Assembly (NCBI GenBank): GCA_965214675.1
Contig: OZ243969.1
Span: 620,001 to 684,000, forward strand
DNA length: 64,000 nt
Origin: WTFY01 sp965214675
GTDB lineage: Bacteria > Pseudomonadota > Gammaproteobacteria > UBA4575
Reading direction: 5' to 3'
The translations under genes were made by a program, and so were the position numbers. The notes beneath the pieces were generated by a model. The model was not told the DNA's origin, searched no databases, and was given only the letters and a program-made list of their open reading frames with translations. Shown here in pieces: positions 49,229 to 58,900 of the stretch. Each line of letters opens with the position of its first letter. Position 1 is the first letter of the stretch.

Positions 49229-50207
49229 TCATGCCCTCGCTGACAAATTGTTCTGCCGTGGAGATGATCTCCAGTCCGGCACCGTTCTTTCCTGAGCTTT
49301 CATTCAGGTGCTTGCGCCAGGCCTTGGCCCCCGGCAGGCTATGAAACAGGCCGGACAGGTGACGCGCCAGTATCGCGAGGGGGACCCCTGCCTCCAGTTG
49401 TTGCTGGACATATGTTTTATACATTTCCAGCGCTTCATGCCGTGAAGGATTCTCCGTGTGAAACAGGAGCGTATCGATGCGTGCCAGAAAGTATGAATTA
49501 TCGTAGGCTTCCCTTCCTATCATGACGCCATCCACATGCTGAAGATACTCCATTATTTTTGTCTCATCGGTCAGCCCGCCGTTCAAGACGATCTTGAGGT
49601 CTGGAAAGTCCTGCTTCAGGCGGTACACGTAATCATAGCGCAATGGGGGCACGGTTCGATTTTGTTTCGGACTTAATCCGGATAAGAAGGCCTTGCGCGC
49701 ATGAATAATAAAAATGCTGCATCCTGCATCCGCCACGGTGTCCACAAACCGATACAGGTCCTGGTAGCTGTCATGATCATCCACCCCGATCCTGGCCTTG
49801 ACGGTGACTTCAGTATCCGCCGCCGATTTCATGGCACGAATACAGTTTGCCACGGTGGCAGGTTCAAGCATCAGGCAGGCACCAAACCTGCCGGCCTGTA
49901 CACGGTCACTGGGACACCCCGCATTGATGTTGACTTCGTCATAATTATATTCGGCGGCATACTCGATACATCGTTGCATCTCCTGTGGACTGCTGCCCCC
50001 CAGCTGTAAGGCGAGCGGGTGTTCACATTCATTGAATTCCAGCAGCTGCTTGCGGTCACCGTGAATCAGGGCGCTCGCAGCAATCATTTCCGTGTACAGC
50101 CTGCTGTGTTTGGACAGCAGGCGTGCCAGGAAACGGAAATGGCGGTCCGTGCACTGCATCATGGGTGCCACGCATAGGCGATGTGTATGACAGGCGGATG
50201 GGTCCAT
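49221..50207 (-). CDS. dusA: tRNA-dihydrouridine synthase A
   Basis: 328 residues. FMN TIM barrel: CVAPMMQCTDRHFRFLARLL at the N-terminus, VNINAGCPSDRVQAGRFGACLM with catalytic C98, and VLNGGLT, GVMIGREAYDNSYF phosphate-binding motifs. It reduces U20/U20a of tRNAs. The C-terminal helical domain (HLSGLFHSLPGAKAWRKHL) is complete. It is followed with overlap by potA-like. Confidence 0.94.
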   Translation of the reverse strand: MDPSACHTHRLCVAPMMQCTDRHFRFLARLLSKHSRLYTEMIAASALIHGDRKQLLEFNECEHPLALQLGGSSPQEMQRCIEYAAEYNYDEVNINAGCPSDRVQAGRFGACLMLEPATVANCIRAMKSAADTEVTVKARIGVDDHDSYQDLYRFVDTVADAGCSIFIIHARKAFLSGLSPKQNRTVPPLRYDYVYRLKQDFPDLKIVLNGGLTDETKIMEYLQHVDGVMIGREAYDNSYFLARIDTLLFHTENPSRHEALEMYKTYVQQQLEAGVPLAILARHLSGLFHSLPGAKAWRKHLNESSGKNGAGLEIISTAEQFVSEGMNG

Positions 50208-50225
50208 GGAAAGATCAGGCCATGA

Positions 50226-51614
50226 TCATGGATATCGTTGCTGAAGAAAATCGACCACTGCGCGAAGTCCCATGGCTTCCCCGCCCTTTGGTCTTCCTGC
50301 CCGGCTGCGGGTATTCCAGGCCATCACGTCAAAGTGCAGCCACGAAATAGCGTCAGGGACGAACTCCTGCAGGAATAATGCGGCAGTGATCGCTCCCGCA
50401 TACCCGCTGCTTGAGCAATTCGAAATATCGGCGATGTCACTATTCAATAACTGGCGGTAGGGCCTGTGTAAAGGCAGTTGCCATACCGGATCATCGGTTT
50501 TGCCCGATGCGGTGATCAGGTCCTGCGCTACAGTATCATCATTGGTGAAAAAGGCGGGTACTTCGGTTCCCAGTGCGACCCTGGCTGCACCGGTCAATGT
50601 GGCGAAGTCGATGATGATATCAGGCTTCTCGTTCACCGCGTGCGACAGCGCATCGCACAGTATCAAGCGCCCTTCTGCATCCGTATCCTCGATTTCAACG
50701 GTTTTTCCGCTTCTCGATGTCAGCACATCCCCGGGGCGATAGGCATTGCCGGAGATGGCATTTTCCACTGTGGGTATCAGCACCTCCAGGTGTACAGGCA
50801 GACCTAGCTTCATCACTGCCATGGCAACACCGGCTGCGTGTGCAGCACCTCCCATGTCTTTTTTCATCAGGCGCATCCCCCGTGCGCCCTTGATGTCCAG
50901 GCCACCACTGTCAAACGAAACCCCCTTGCCGATGAGGGTTACCCTGGGGTGCTCCTTGTGGCCCCAGTGCCAGGTAATGAATCGCGGCGGATGGATGCTT
51001 GCACGACCTACTGCGTGAATCATCGGGTAGTTCTGTTCAAGGAGTGCATCACCGATACAGGCGTTGAGCTCAACGCCATGGTCATCGGTCATCGCCTGCA
51101 TGGACTGGTGCAGATGCTGTGGCATCATGTCCGCTGCCGGGGTGTTGACGAGGTCGCGTACCAGGGTCACTGCCCCAAGCAGTGCCTCGAGCTTTTGGCG
51201 GTCTTGCGCACAATCAATGGACAGCTTGCAGGATGGGCCATTATCTTTCCTGTACCTGGCATACCGGTAGGCTCCCATGCCCCAGCCCAACAGGTACGGG
51301 TCTCGATTCGACAGGCCATGGGCATCTGCAATATGGTACTGCCCGGCGGGCAGGCTTTGAGGGCACTTGCCCAGTGACCAGATGACGTTTTCCCGCTCGA
51401 CAATTACCAGTACACTGGCCAGCCTGCCCTTTGTGTCCGGGATACACACGGGCTGTTTCGGCTCAGGCCGGCGGCAGGCTGTCTGCAGCCAGTTTTGTAT
51501 GGAGCGGGACTGGCTGCTTTTCCAATCCTCATAATGGCTGTGTAATACGATATTGACGGGGATGCTGCGCGGGTCGTCGCCAGTGTAAAAGCATTGCAGG
51601 CTATCGGTGATCAC
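50226..51614 (-). CDS. M17 leucyl-aminopeptidase-family peptidase
   Basis: 462 residues from GTG 51614. C-terminal catalytic domain: IGKGVSFDSGGLDIKGARGMRLMKKDMGGAAHAAG with the metal and Lys residues, and VEIEDTDAEGRLILCDAL (the NTDAEGRL motif with D instead of N). The N-terminal domain is divergent, as in the PepB-like branch of M17. It removes N-terminal residues from peptides in the cytosol. It ends 18 bases before dusA on the same strand. Confidence 0.92.
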   Translation of the reverse strand: MITDSLQCFYTGDDPRSIPVNIVLHSHYEDWKSSQSRSIQNWLQTACRRPEPKQPVCIPDTKGRLASVLVIVERENVIWSLGKCPQSLPAGQYHIADAHGLSNRDPYLLGWGMGAYRYARYRKDNGPSCKLSIDCAQDRQKLEALLGAVTLVRDLVNTPAADMMPQHLHQSMQAMTDDHGVELNACIGDALLEQNYPMIHAVGRASIHPPRFITWHWGHKEHPRVTLIGKGVSFDSGGLDIKGARGMRLMKKDMGGAAHAAGVAMAVMKLGLPVHLEVLIPTVENAISGNAYRPGDVLTSRSGKTVEIEDTDAEGRLILCDALSHAVNEKPDIIIDFATLTGAARVALGTEVPAFFTNDDTVAQDLITASGKTDDPVWQLPLHRPYRQLLNSDIADISNCSSSGYAGAITAALFLQEFVPDAISWLHFDVMAWNTRSRAGRPKGGEAMGLRAVVDFLQQRYP

Positions 51615-51673
51615 CGCCTAATACCTCGGGGTATGGGATTGAAGTACCATAGAAAAGTTGCACATTATAAACC

Positions 51674-52603
51674 ATGAGTGAACCTGCCTTATCAATAAAA
51701 AGCCTCAGCAAGATCTATCGAAACGGTGTTGTCGCGCTGAATGAGGTTGATCTCGAGGTCAATATCGGTGATTTCTTTGCATTGCTTGGCCCTAACGGAG
51801 CGGGCAAGTCGACCCTGATTGGAATTATCACTTCGCTGGTCAACAAATCCGCAGGCAAGGTCCAGGTCATGGGTTATGACATCGACACTCATTTCTCTCA
51901 GGCAAAAAACAAGATCGGGGTGGTGCCGCAGGAATATAACTTCAACAAGTTCGAGCCGATCATTGAAATCCTTGCGAACCAGGGCGGCTATTTTGGCATG
52001 AGCCGGCAGGCGGCCCGGGCATCGGCTGAAGAGTGCCTGCACAAGCTGAATCTGTGGAAAAAGCGAAAAGATACGCCGCAAGAACTCTCCGGAGGGATGA
52101 ATCGCCGCCTGCTGATCGCCCGTGCCCTCGTACATGATCCCGAATTGCTGATACTGGATGAACCTACTGCAGGCGTCGATATCGAGATTCGAAGATCGAT
52201 TTGGCAGCTGATGCGAAAAATCAATGAGGATAACAAGACCATCATCCTGACCACGCATTACCTGGAGGAAGCGGAAAGCCTGTGCCGGAATATCGGCATT
52301 ATCGACAGCGGCAAGATCATCGTGAACACCTCCATGCGCCTGTTGCTTGAAAAGCTGAAGGAAGAAAGCTTCATTCTCTACCTGCAAGGCCCGGTTACCC
52401 AGCCACTGGAGCTCGAGGACTTCAGCTACAGGATGCTGGACGACAGAACGCTCGAAGTCGTACTCTCGCACGGCAAGACCCTGCACAGGCTTTTTGATCT
52501 CCTGAATCGGCAGGCGGTTACGGTATCGAGTATCCGGAACAAGGCCAACCGCCTGGAAGAACTTTTCCTTGCGCTGACCGGACAATCCAGCGATACACCA
52601 TGA
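51674..52603 (+). CDS. ABC-2 exporter ATPase (YadG-like)
   Basis: 309 residues. LLGPNGAGKSTLIG, QEYNFNKFEPIIEILANQGGYFG, LSGGMNRRLLIARAL, LLILDEPTAGVD and TTHYLEEAE are present. The C-terminal extension (LYLQGPVTQPLELEDF...) is that of YadG. It pairs with the permease that overlaps by four bases. Substrate of YadGH-type exporters is unknown. Confidence 0.92.
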   Translation: MSEPALSIKSLSKIYRNGVVALNEVDLEVNIGDFFALLGPNGAGKSTLIGIITSLVNKSAGKVQVMGYDIDTHFSQAKNKIGVVPQEYNFNKFEPIIEILANQGGYFGMSRQAARASAEECLHKLNLWKKRKDTPQELSGGMNRRLLIARALVHDPELLILDEPTAGVDIEIRRSIWQLMRKINEDNKTIILTTHYLEEAESLCRNIGIIDSGKIIVNTSMRLLLEKLKEESFILYLQGPVTQPLELEDFSYRMLDDRTLEVVLSHGKTLHRLFDLLNRQAVTVSSIRNKANRLEELFLALTGQSSDTP

Positions 52604-53373
52604 GCCCGCTGCATCAACTGATTGCCTTGCGCACACTTGTTGAAAAGGAAGTACGCCGTTTCACAAGAATCTGGGCGCAGACCATATTGCCTGCCGCAGT
52701 CACGGTAGCCCTGTACTTCCTGATCCTGGGAAAATTCATCGGCTCGAGAATCGGTGATGTGGATGGCTATGCGTACATTGATTTCATCGCTCCGGGACTG
52801 ATCATGATGGGCATCATTACCAATTCCTATGCCAATACGGTCTCTTCCTTCTACAGTTCAAAGTTCCAGCGCCACATTGAAGAGATGCTGGTGTCCCCCA
52901 TGCCGAATTACATTATCGTGCTGGGCTTCGTGCTGGGTGGTGTTGTACGGGGGCTCGTGGTGGGGGTGGTAGTGACGCTGACGGCAATGTTCTTTACCCG
53001 GCTGCAGGTGCACAGCCTCGCTGTGGTGATTGTGACCGCCCTGCTGACCGCAGCCCTGTTCTCAGCAGCCGGATTGATCAATGGCATCTATGCAAAAAGC
53101 TTCGATGACACCTCGATCGTACCGACCTTCGTGCTGGCTCCGCTGACCTACCTGGGAGGCATATTTTTCAGCATCGACATGTTGCCTGAATTCTGGCAAA
53201 TGGTGTCTAAGGTGAACCCGATTCTCTACATGGTGAACGGCTTCCGGCTTGGCGTGCTGGGTGTGTCCGACATCAGCCTGGTGACCGCATTTACCGTGAT
53301 GAGTGGATTATTGATCGGATTGTTTTTGCTGGCGCTTTATCTGCTGAGAAAAGGCGTGGGTGTTCGCAGCTAG
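52600..53373 (+). CDS. ABC-2 exporter permease (YadH-like)
   Basis: 257 residues with six membrane helices: RIWAQTILPAAVTVALYFLILGKFIG, LIMMGIITNSYANTVSSFYSSKFQRHIEEMLVSPM, APLTYLGGIFFSIDMLPEFWQ are ABC2_membrane hallmarks. It starts inside the ATPase stop (ATGA). Confidence 0.92.
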   Translation: MSPLHQLIALRTLVEKEVRRFTRIWAQTILPAAVTVALYFLILGKFIGSRIGDVDGYAYIDFIAPGLIMMGIITNSYANTVSSFYSSKFQRHIEEMLVSPMPNYIIVLGFVLGGVVRGLVVGVVVTLTAMFFTRLQVHSLAVVIVTALLTAALFSAAGLINGIYAKSFDDTSIVPTFVLAPLTYLGGIFFSIDMLPEFWQMVSKVNPILYMVNGFRLGVLGVSDISLVTAFTVMSGLLIGLFLLALYLLRKGVGVRS

Positions 53374-53428
53374 CCTGAATGCGCGCATCAAGGGGTGTCC
53401 AGGCCGTATGGCTTCACAAAGGCCGGGT

Positions 53429-54811
53429 TCAGGCAGCCAAACAGCGGATGTCCATTTTCATTCCGTACTTGGGCCGCATGGTGGTGGCCGCCTGTGGCTC
53501 CACCACATGACCAGGTGTCAGTGACAGCGTGTAACGCTGCATGATCAGTGCCACCACAAGCTTGCTTTGCATGAGCGCCATGTGTGAGCCGATACAGTTC
53601 CTGTGCCCTGCCGCAAAAGGGATGTAGGCAAAGCGGGACCGCCCGACTGAACGTTTTTTGTCAAAGCGTTCCGGATCAAACCGGTCTGGTTCCTCCCAGT
53701 ATTGGGTAAGACGATGGGTCACGTACGAGGAGATGATGACCGTTGTATCCTTGGGAACCCGGTAGCCACCGATCAGGTGATCCTCCAGGGCCACTCTGGA
53801 AAATGAATGTACGGATGAATACAGCCGCAGTGATTCCTTGATCACTTTCTCGGTGTACTCCAGTTTGTTCAGCAGCTCCGGGGTAAGCGTCTGGTCACCG
53901 AGGACCGCTTGCAGCTCCTCTGTGATACGCTGCCGGACTTCCGGGTACTGGTCAATCACGTACAGGGTCCAGCACAGGGAGGTCGCCGTTGTTTCGAATG
54001 CCGTCACAAACAGTGTCAGCACCTGGTCTCTCAGGCTGCGTTTGTTCTGCCGGATCCATTTTTCCGGATCCTCGTCTTCTGCAAGAAGATGCTTCAGAAA
54101 ACCGATATCCTCGTTCATGATGGAAGGATATTCTTCCAGCAGTTCGTAGACGCAACGGTCCAGCTGTATCAGGGCACGCCTGAAGTTTGCGGCCTTTTTC
54201 AGGTTCTTGGGATTCAGCAGGCTGTCCTTGAGGTCCGTCATCTCGGGCCAGTTCATCCGGATCTGGTTGTAGATACCCGCCACGGTCGCAGCCCGTTTCT
54301 CAAATCCCCGTCCCATGACCCAGACACCGGCCAGCAGCTGCGTCAGGAGGTTGAATTCGTATTCCAGTTCAATCGGCTTGCCTGCCTCGGCGTACTTTTT
54401 CCAGGAATCGATGGACTGGGCGGCGAGTTGGCTAATCCAGTCCAGCTGGGTATTGAGCGCCTTTGCTGTGAATTTTGGCTGCGCGTGAGTGCGTTGCTGT
54501 TTCCATACCATCCCCTCGCTCAGCAGCATCCCCTCGCCAATGACCATCCTCACCTGCTTGTAGCGGGTGTTTTTCTTGTACTTGTCGAAGTTGTCGACCA
54601 GCACCTCCTTGACCAGCCTGGGTTCTGAAACCAGGTACGAGTAATACGCACCCATATTGATGCGGGCAATTCCACCGTACTGTTCGGCGACTTTCTGCAA
54701 GAACACCATGGGGTTCTTGCGCATTTCAGGTAGGCAGCCCAGTTTTCCATTGCCGGCAGGCCCCGGAGGGAATACGGCTGTGGAGATGGATGAAGGTGCG
54801 CTCGCAACCAT
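53429..54811 (-). CDS. Cytochrome P450
   Basis: 460 residues. I-helix LFVTAFETTATSLCW (acid/Thr pair), K-helix ExxR in ESLRLYSS, PERF-like FDPERFDKKRS, and haem loop FAAGHRNCIG with thiolate C406. The Pro-rich start AVFPPGPAGNGKLG marks a complete N-terminus without a membrane anchor. Substrate is unknown; no ferredoxin or reductase gene is adjacent. It is unusual in a sulfur-oxidiser core region and may be acquired. Confidence 0.93.
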   Translation of the reverse strand: MVASAPSSISTAVFPPGPAGNGKLGCLPEMRKNPMVFLQKVAEQYGGIARINMGAYYSYLVSEPRLVKEVLVDNFDKYKKNTRYKQVRMVIGEGMLLSEGMVWKQQRTHAQPKFTAKALNTQLDWISQLAAQSIDSWKKYAEAGKPIELEYEFNLLTQLLAGVWVMGRGFEKRAATVAGIYNQIRMNWPEMTDLKDSLLNPKNLKKAANFRRALIQLDRCVYELLEEYPSIMNEDIGFLKHLLAEDEDPEKWIRQNKRSLRDQVLTLFVTAFETTATSLCWTLYVIDQYPEVRQRITEELQAVLGDQTLTPELLNKLEYTEKVIKESLRLYSSVHSFSRVALEDHLIGGYRVPKDTTVIISSYVTHRLTQYWEEPDRFDPERFDKKRSVGRSRFAYIPFAAGHRNCIGSHMALMQSKLVVALIMQRYTLSLTPGHVVEPQAATTMRPKYGMKMDIRCLAA

Positions 54812-54868
54812 TCTTTTGGATCGTTGGCGGGTCTGGTAGAACTCAGGAAGCGAGTGCTTCGGCCTCGC

Positions 54869-55285
54869 TCATTGCTGGCAATTTGTCTTGCCGCAGATCC
54901 CGTAGATGATCAGCGAGTGATCCGAGATCTGGAAACCGTTTTCCTCGGCTATTTTTTCTTGCTTGGTCTCGATGGATTCATCGACGAATTCTACGATCTT
55001 TCCGCACTTCACGCAGATCAGATGGTCATGATGACTGCCCCGCTCGAGCTCAAATACTGCCTGTCCGCTTTCAAAGTGATGGCGGATAACCAGTCCTGCT
55101 GCTTCAAACTGTGTGAGCACCCTGTAAATCGTTGCTAGCCCGATCTCTTTGCCTACGTCCAGCAGGGCCCGGTAGATGTCCTCAGCACTCATGTGTCTTT
55201 TTTCAGAACTCTCAAGAAGCTCCAGGATCTTCATTCTTGAAAAAGTGACTTTGAGACCGGCTCGTCTAAGATCTTGGTTTTCCAT
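54869..55285 (-). CDS. fur: Ferric uptake regulator
   Basis: 138 residues. N-terminal winged helix (GLKVTFSRMKILELLESSEKRHMSAEDIYRALL...GLATIYRVLTQFEAAGLV) and C-terminal metal sites: SHHDHLICVKCGKIVEF and the final CGKTNC. It represses iron-uptake genes with Fe(II). Length and motifs are standard. Confidence 0.95.
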   Translation of the reverse strand: MENQDLRRAGLKVTFSRMKILELLESSEKRHMSAEDIYRALLDVGKEIGLATIYRVLTQFEAAGLVIRHHFESGQAVFELERGSHHDHLICVKCGKIVEFVDESIETKQEKIAEENGFQISDHSLIIYGICGKTNCQQ

Positions 55286-55972
55286 AAGAGCCCCTTAGCT
55301 ATGCCTGAAAGATGATCTTCGTGGGGAACAAGCGCAGAAGATTTTATATGTAATACACATTTGCAGTGTATCAATAAAAAACAAAACCCGCCACGATGGA
55401 CGGGTTGATCATTGCCATTCTTTGCGTGTCTGCTCTAGCTTTTTGTTTTAGTTTATAACCCAACTAGAGGAGAAAGGGTTTGCTAAATGCTTCGCACGCT
55501 GGCGGGTGGTTACGTACAGAAGTGATTTATGTTGTTATTGCTCCTTCTGGAATTCTCGTTTGCTTCTCAGTGCTTCAGAGATGTGAACCACCGAGCACAC
55601 GATACCATATTACCTAAAAGAGATACACCAGATTTAGGACCAGATTTAGGACTATTTTGAAAGTGATGCTTGGGGTCGGGCAGAAAACAATCATGGATGG
55701 GCAACGCTCGAGGGCAATTTCTTGATGGTTTCGAATACGAAATATGCCTGTAACTCTGTTGTATTTCCTTGAATGGTATCTGGCAGTTGGAAAGTAAGAC
55801 CCATTTGCAAGTACATTACGCGCCTGTCACGATGAAATTCCGTCGCCAGCGCGCACCGTTTCTGCAATGCCCGCCCGCGTCACTACCGCGCTTCACTGGG
55901 TAGTGACACGGCCACAGCACGGGCGATCTCCTTGCCTGGATCCTTCCTTTCGTGGAAGTCGAGCACCATGCC
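55286..55972. other. 687-base stretch without a supported gene
   Basis: A minus-strand terminator-like hairpin (AACCCG/CGGGTT, 55385-55406, followed on that strand by TTTTGTTTTTT) and a tandem 12-bp repeat CCAGATTTAGGA (55628-55651) are visible. From ~55850 base composition becomes GC-rich, matching the autotransporter that begins there; the junction looks like the edge of an acquired segment. Confidence 0.45.
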
Positions 55973-58900
55973 CTACCACTGCATGCTGATCTCAGCGCCG
56001 AGGGTATGCTCCGGTCGGACCGCATCACTCTCCCAGCGGGTCGCCTTCAGCCCGAAGGAGATGTCAGGCGCACCCTCCGCAGGCGTCAGCCGCCAGCCCA
56101 GGCTGTAGTTGCGGGTGTCGGCGGCGAAGTCCAGTCCGACATGTGGGCTGCCCGTGAAGCGCCCCGAGAAGGCCGGCATCCCGTAGGCGGCCTCCGCGGT
56201 CCAGCGGGCGGCGCTCTCGCCGCTGCCCGTACGGTCCTCCAGCGGATCGACCCGGAACAGCGCATCGAGCCCACCCTCGGCTTGCCCCCCCATCTCCTGG
56301 CGAAGTACCAGCGACAGGCCCCGCTCGGTGGCAGGCTTCGGATCGAAGAGCAGCGAGGCGGCAAAGCCCCGGTCTTCGAGATCGTCCGAGTCATGCGTGA
56401 TCAGGGTGCGCCCCGACAGCTCGAGCGAGAGACCGAGGCTCGGATCCACCCAGGTGAGCCCACCGCCGAGTTCCACCCCGAAGCCGGTCTCGGCATCCCC
56501 GCCATCCTGGCGCAGTCCCAGCTCCAGCTTTGGTGTGACATGCCCGCCTCCCTCGGTGGCGATACGGTAACTGCCTTCCAACCCCAGTCGAAGCCGGGTG
56601 ACATCAGAGTCCGAGGACGCCAGCTCATGCGTCTTGTCAGAAGAGGTACGAGCCCACAGGGCATCCGAAGTGATCGCCAGGGCAAGCCCCGATCCCTGTG
56701 GGGCGATCACATCGCCTCGTATACCTGTCGTTGCCATGCTCCAGTCGATGTCGGACTCAAGGGAGCCGCCGGTCTGGGGTTTCAGGGTCACATCCCCTTC
56801 ACCGTAGCCAAGCGCCCCCCACAGCTTCAGGCGCTGCGAGACCTGTATTGAGGCATAAGGCATTACTGCGGTCAGGGTGGCCTCGATCTCACCGTCCCCC
56901 TCGCGCACAGCGCCACTGCACAGCACGGCCCGTGCCTTGGGGTCCATGCCTTGCAAGTGGACCGGATCGAGGGCCTCACAGATATCCTCACCCGGATCCG
57001 TATCCCGGTAGTCGCCGTCTCCGTCGCTCTGGATCAGGGCCAGGCCGAGCAGCCAGTTACTGCGTGCATAATCGATCCCCAGCAGGGCCGAGGTGGTCTC
57101 CCCATCGAGGGAGAAGGTGCCTTCCTGGCCATCGAAGCTCGAGTGTGCGGCGCGGCCCCAGAAAGCCAGGCTGCCGCCCAGGGGGTCCGTCTCGCCGGTG
57201 GCCGTGAAGTGGCTGCCGAGCAGCGCCTCGCGGGCCGTCATGGAATAGGACGGTGCAGGCTGATCTGTGTAGCCATGCACGTCATAGCCGATTCCACCAC
57301 TGCCAGTACCGAAGCCATGCATGTCATAGCCGATTCCACTACTGCCGGTATCGAAGGCATGGATAAGCCCGGACGGTACCCCATCCTGTCCGTTTACTGT
57401 GCCCACCGATCCATCGGGGTTGGTTTCATCGGAGTGGGTTCCCTGCGTTCCGGGATCAAGACTCATCGCCTGTCCGGCGATCGCCCCCTGCAGCCCGGCG
57501 GTGCGCGGTGCTGCAATGCGCCCGGCAATGCCATCGAGCGCCTGCTCGGCCACCGTGCGACCAAAGCGCGCCAGCCACGCCGCTGGCATCGGGTCGGAGT
57601 TGACGATCGTGCCGATTGCTCGCCCGTCCCCGATCGCAGCACCGCCGGTCGGCTGCGACAGCGCCACCTCGAAGGTCTCCGGATCCTCATCGTGATTGTC
57701 GTTGTAGACATAGACCGGCGTCTTCTTCTCGGTCTGGCCCGGATGGAAGGTGAGCACGATCCCGTCTTCCCACCACCAGAACCAGTCCTGCCCGTAGCGG
57801 GCCGAGACCGGCGTTGATTCCTGGGCCGTGAAGGTCACCTTCACTGTCCGCTGCACCGCCCGATCAAGGCGCACCGTGAAGTACATCATCCCGACCTCCT
57901 CGTTGACGGTCTCATCGCCCACCGAGAAGGTCGGGGCCGAGGAAGCGGCATCGTTGTCGGTGACTGCCACCGAGGCGCTATCGCCCGGGGCCGGAGCTAC
58001 CGTGTAGTGCAGCCCTTCCTCACCATCCGAGGCCAGGCTCGCGCTCACCACTCCATCCGGCTCGTCGGTCGTATCGTCCACCGTGGGCACGGTGAAGGTA
58101 GCCTCGGTCTCACCCTGGACCAGGGTGGCCGTAGTAGCCCCCTCCTGTTCAGTGGCCACGAAGTCACTGCCCTCGGCTTCTGTGACCGTGAGGTGGACCG
58201 TCAGGTCCGCACCGGGTGCACGGCTTGCCGTCAGGGTGAAGGTCGCCTGTGTCCCCTCCACCACGGTCTCGGTCTGTGCGGCGATCGTGATCTCCGGCGG
58301 CGGTTCCAGGATAGCAAAGCCGGCCGACCCTGAGGCCGCAGCGCCCCCGCCCAGGCCGGTGGCCACCGGTGTGCCGGGGGTGACCGTCACCGTCTCCTGC
58401 TCGCCCTCGGCCACGCTGTCGGCCACCGTCGCCAGCTCCAGTGTTGCGGAGACGGCCGATTCAGCGCCTGCGGCCCCGGCGAAGGTCACCGTGGGGAGAC
58501 GCTTCGCATCACTCCCCCCAAGGTGAGTATAGGTCACGCCTGCAGGTGCGGTCTTCGGTGCGGAAAGCGTATAGTCGGTGCCCAGTGTGGCCGTACCGGC
58601 AAAGGCGAGCGGTACGACAAGGTGCTCCCCCTCGAGGAGTGCGCGCCCGAGCGTCAGGGTCAATGTCTTGGCGCCCGAGGCCTCGGGCAGATCGCCCTCG
58701 GGGGCGGCGAGTGCTACCGCGGTGGCATCGTCGTCCTCTACGACTGTGCTAGCACTCCCACCCGCACTTGTGCCCGTACCCGCGCCTTCATCCTCTACCG
58801 TATAACCGGTACCCTCGTTCACCGTCACCGTGACGGCGCCTGCCGGCTCGTCGGTCTCATCATTCAGGGTGGCGACCGTGAAGACCGCCTCGGCCTGTCC

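Noticed and set aside
55628..55651. Tandem 12-bp repeat CCAGATTTAGGA
   Set aside because: Only two copies in non-coding DNA; no function can be argued.
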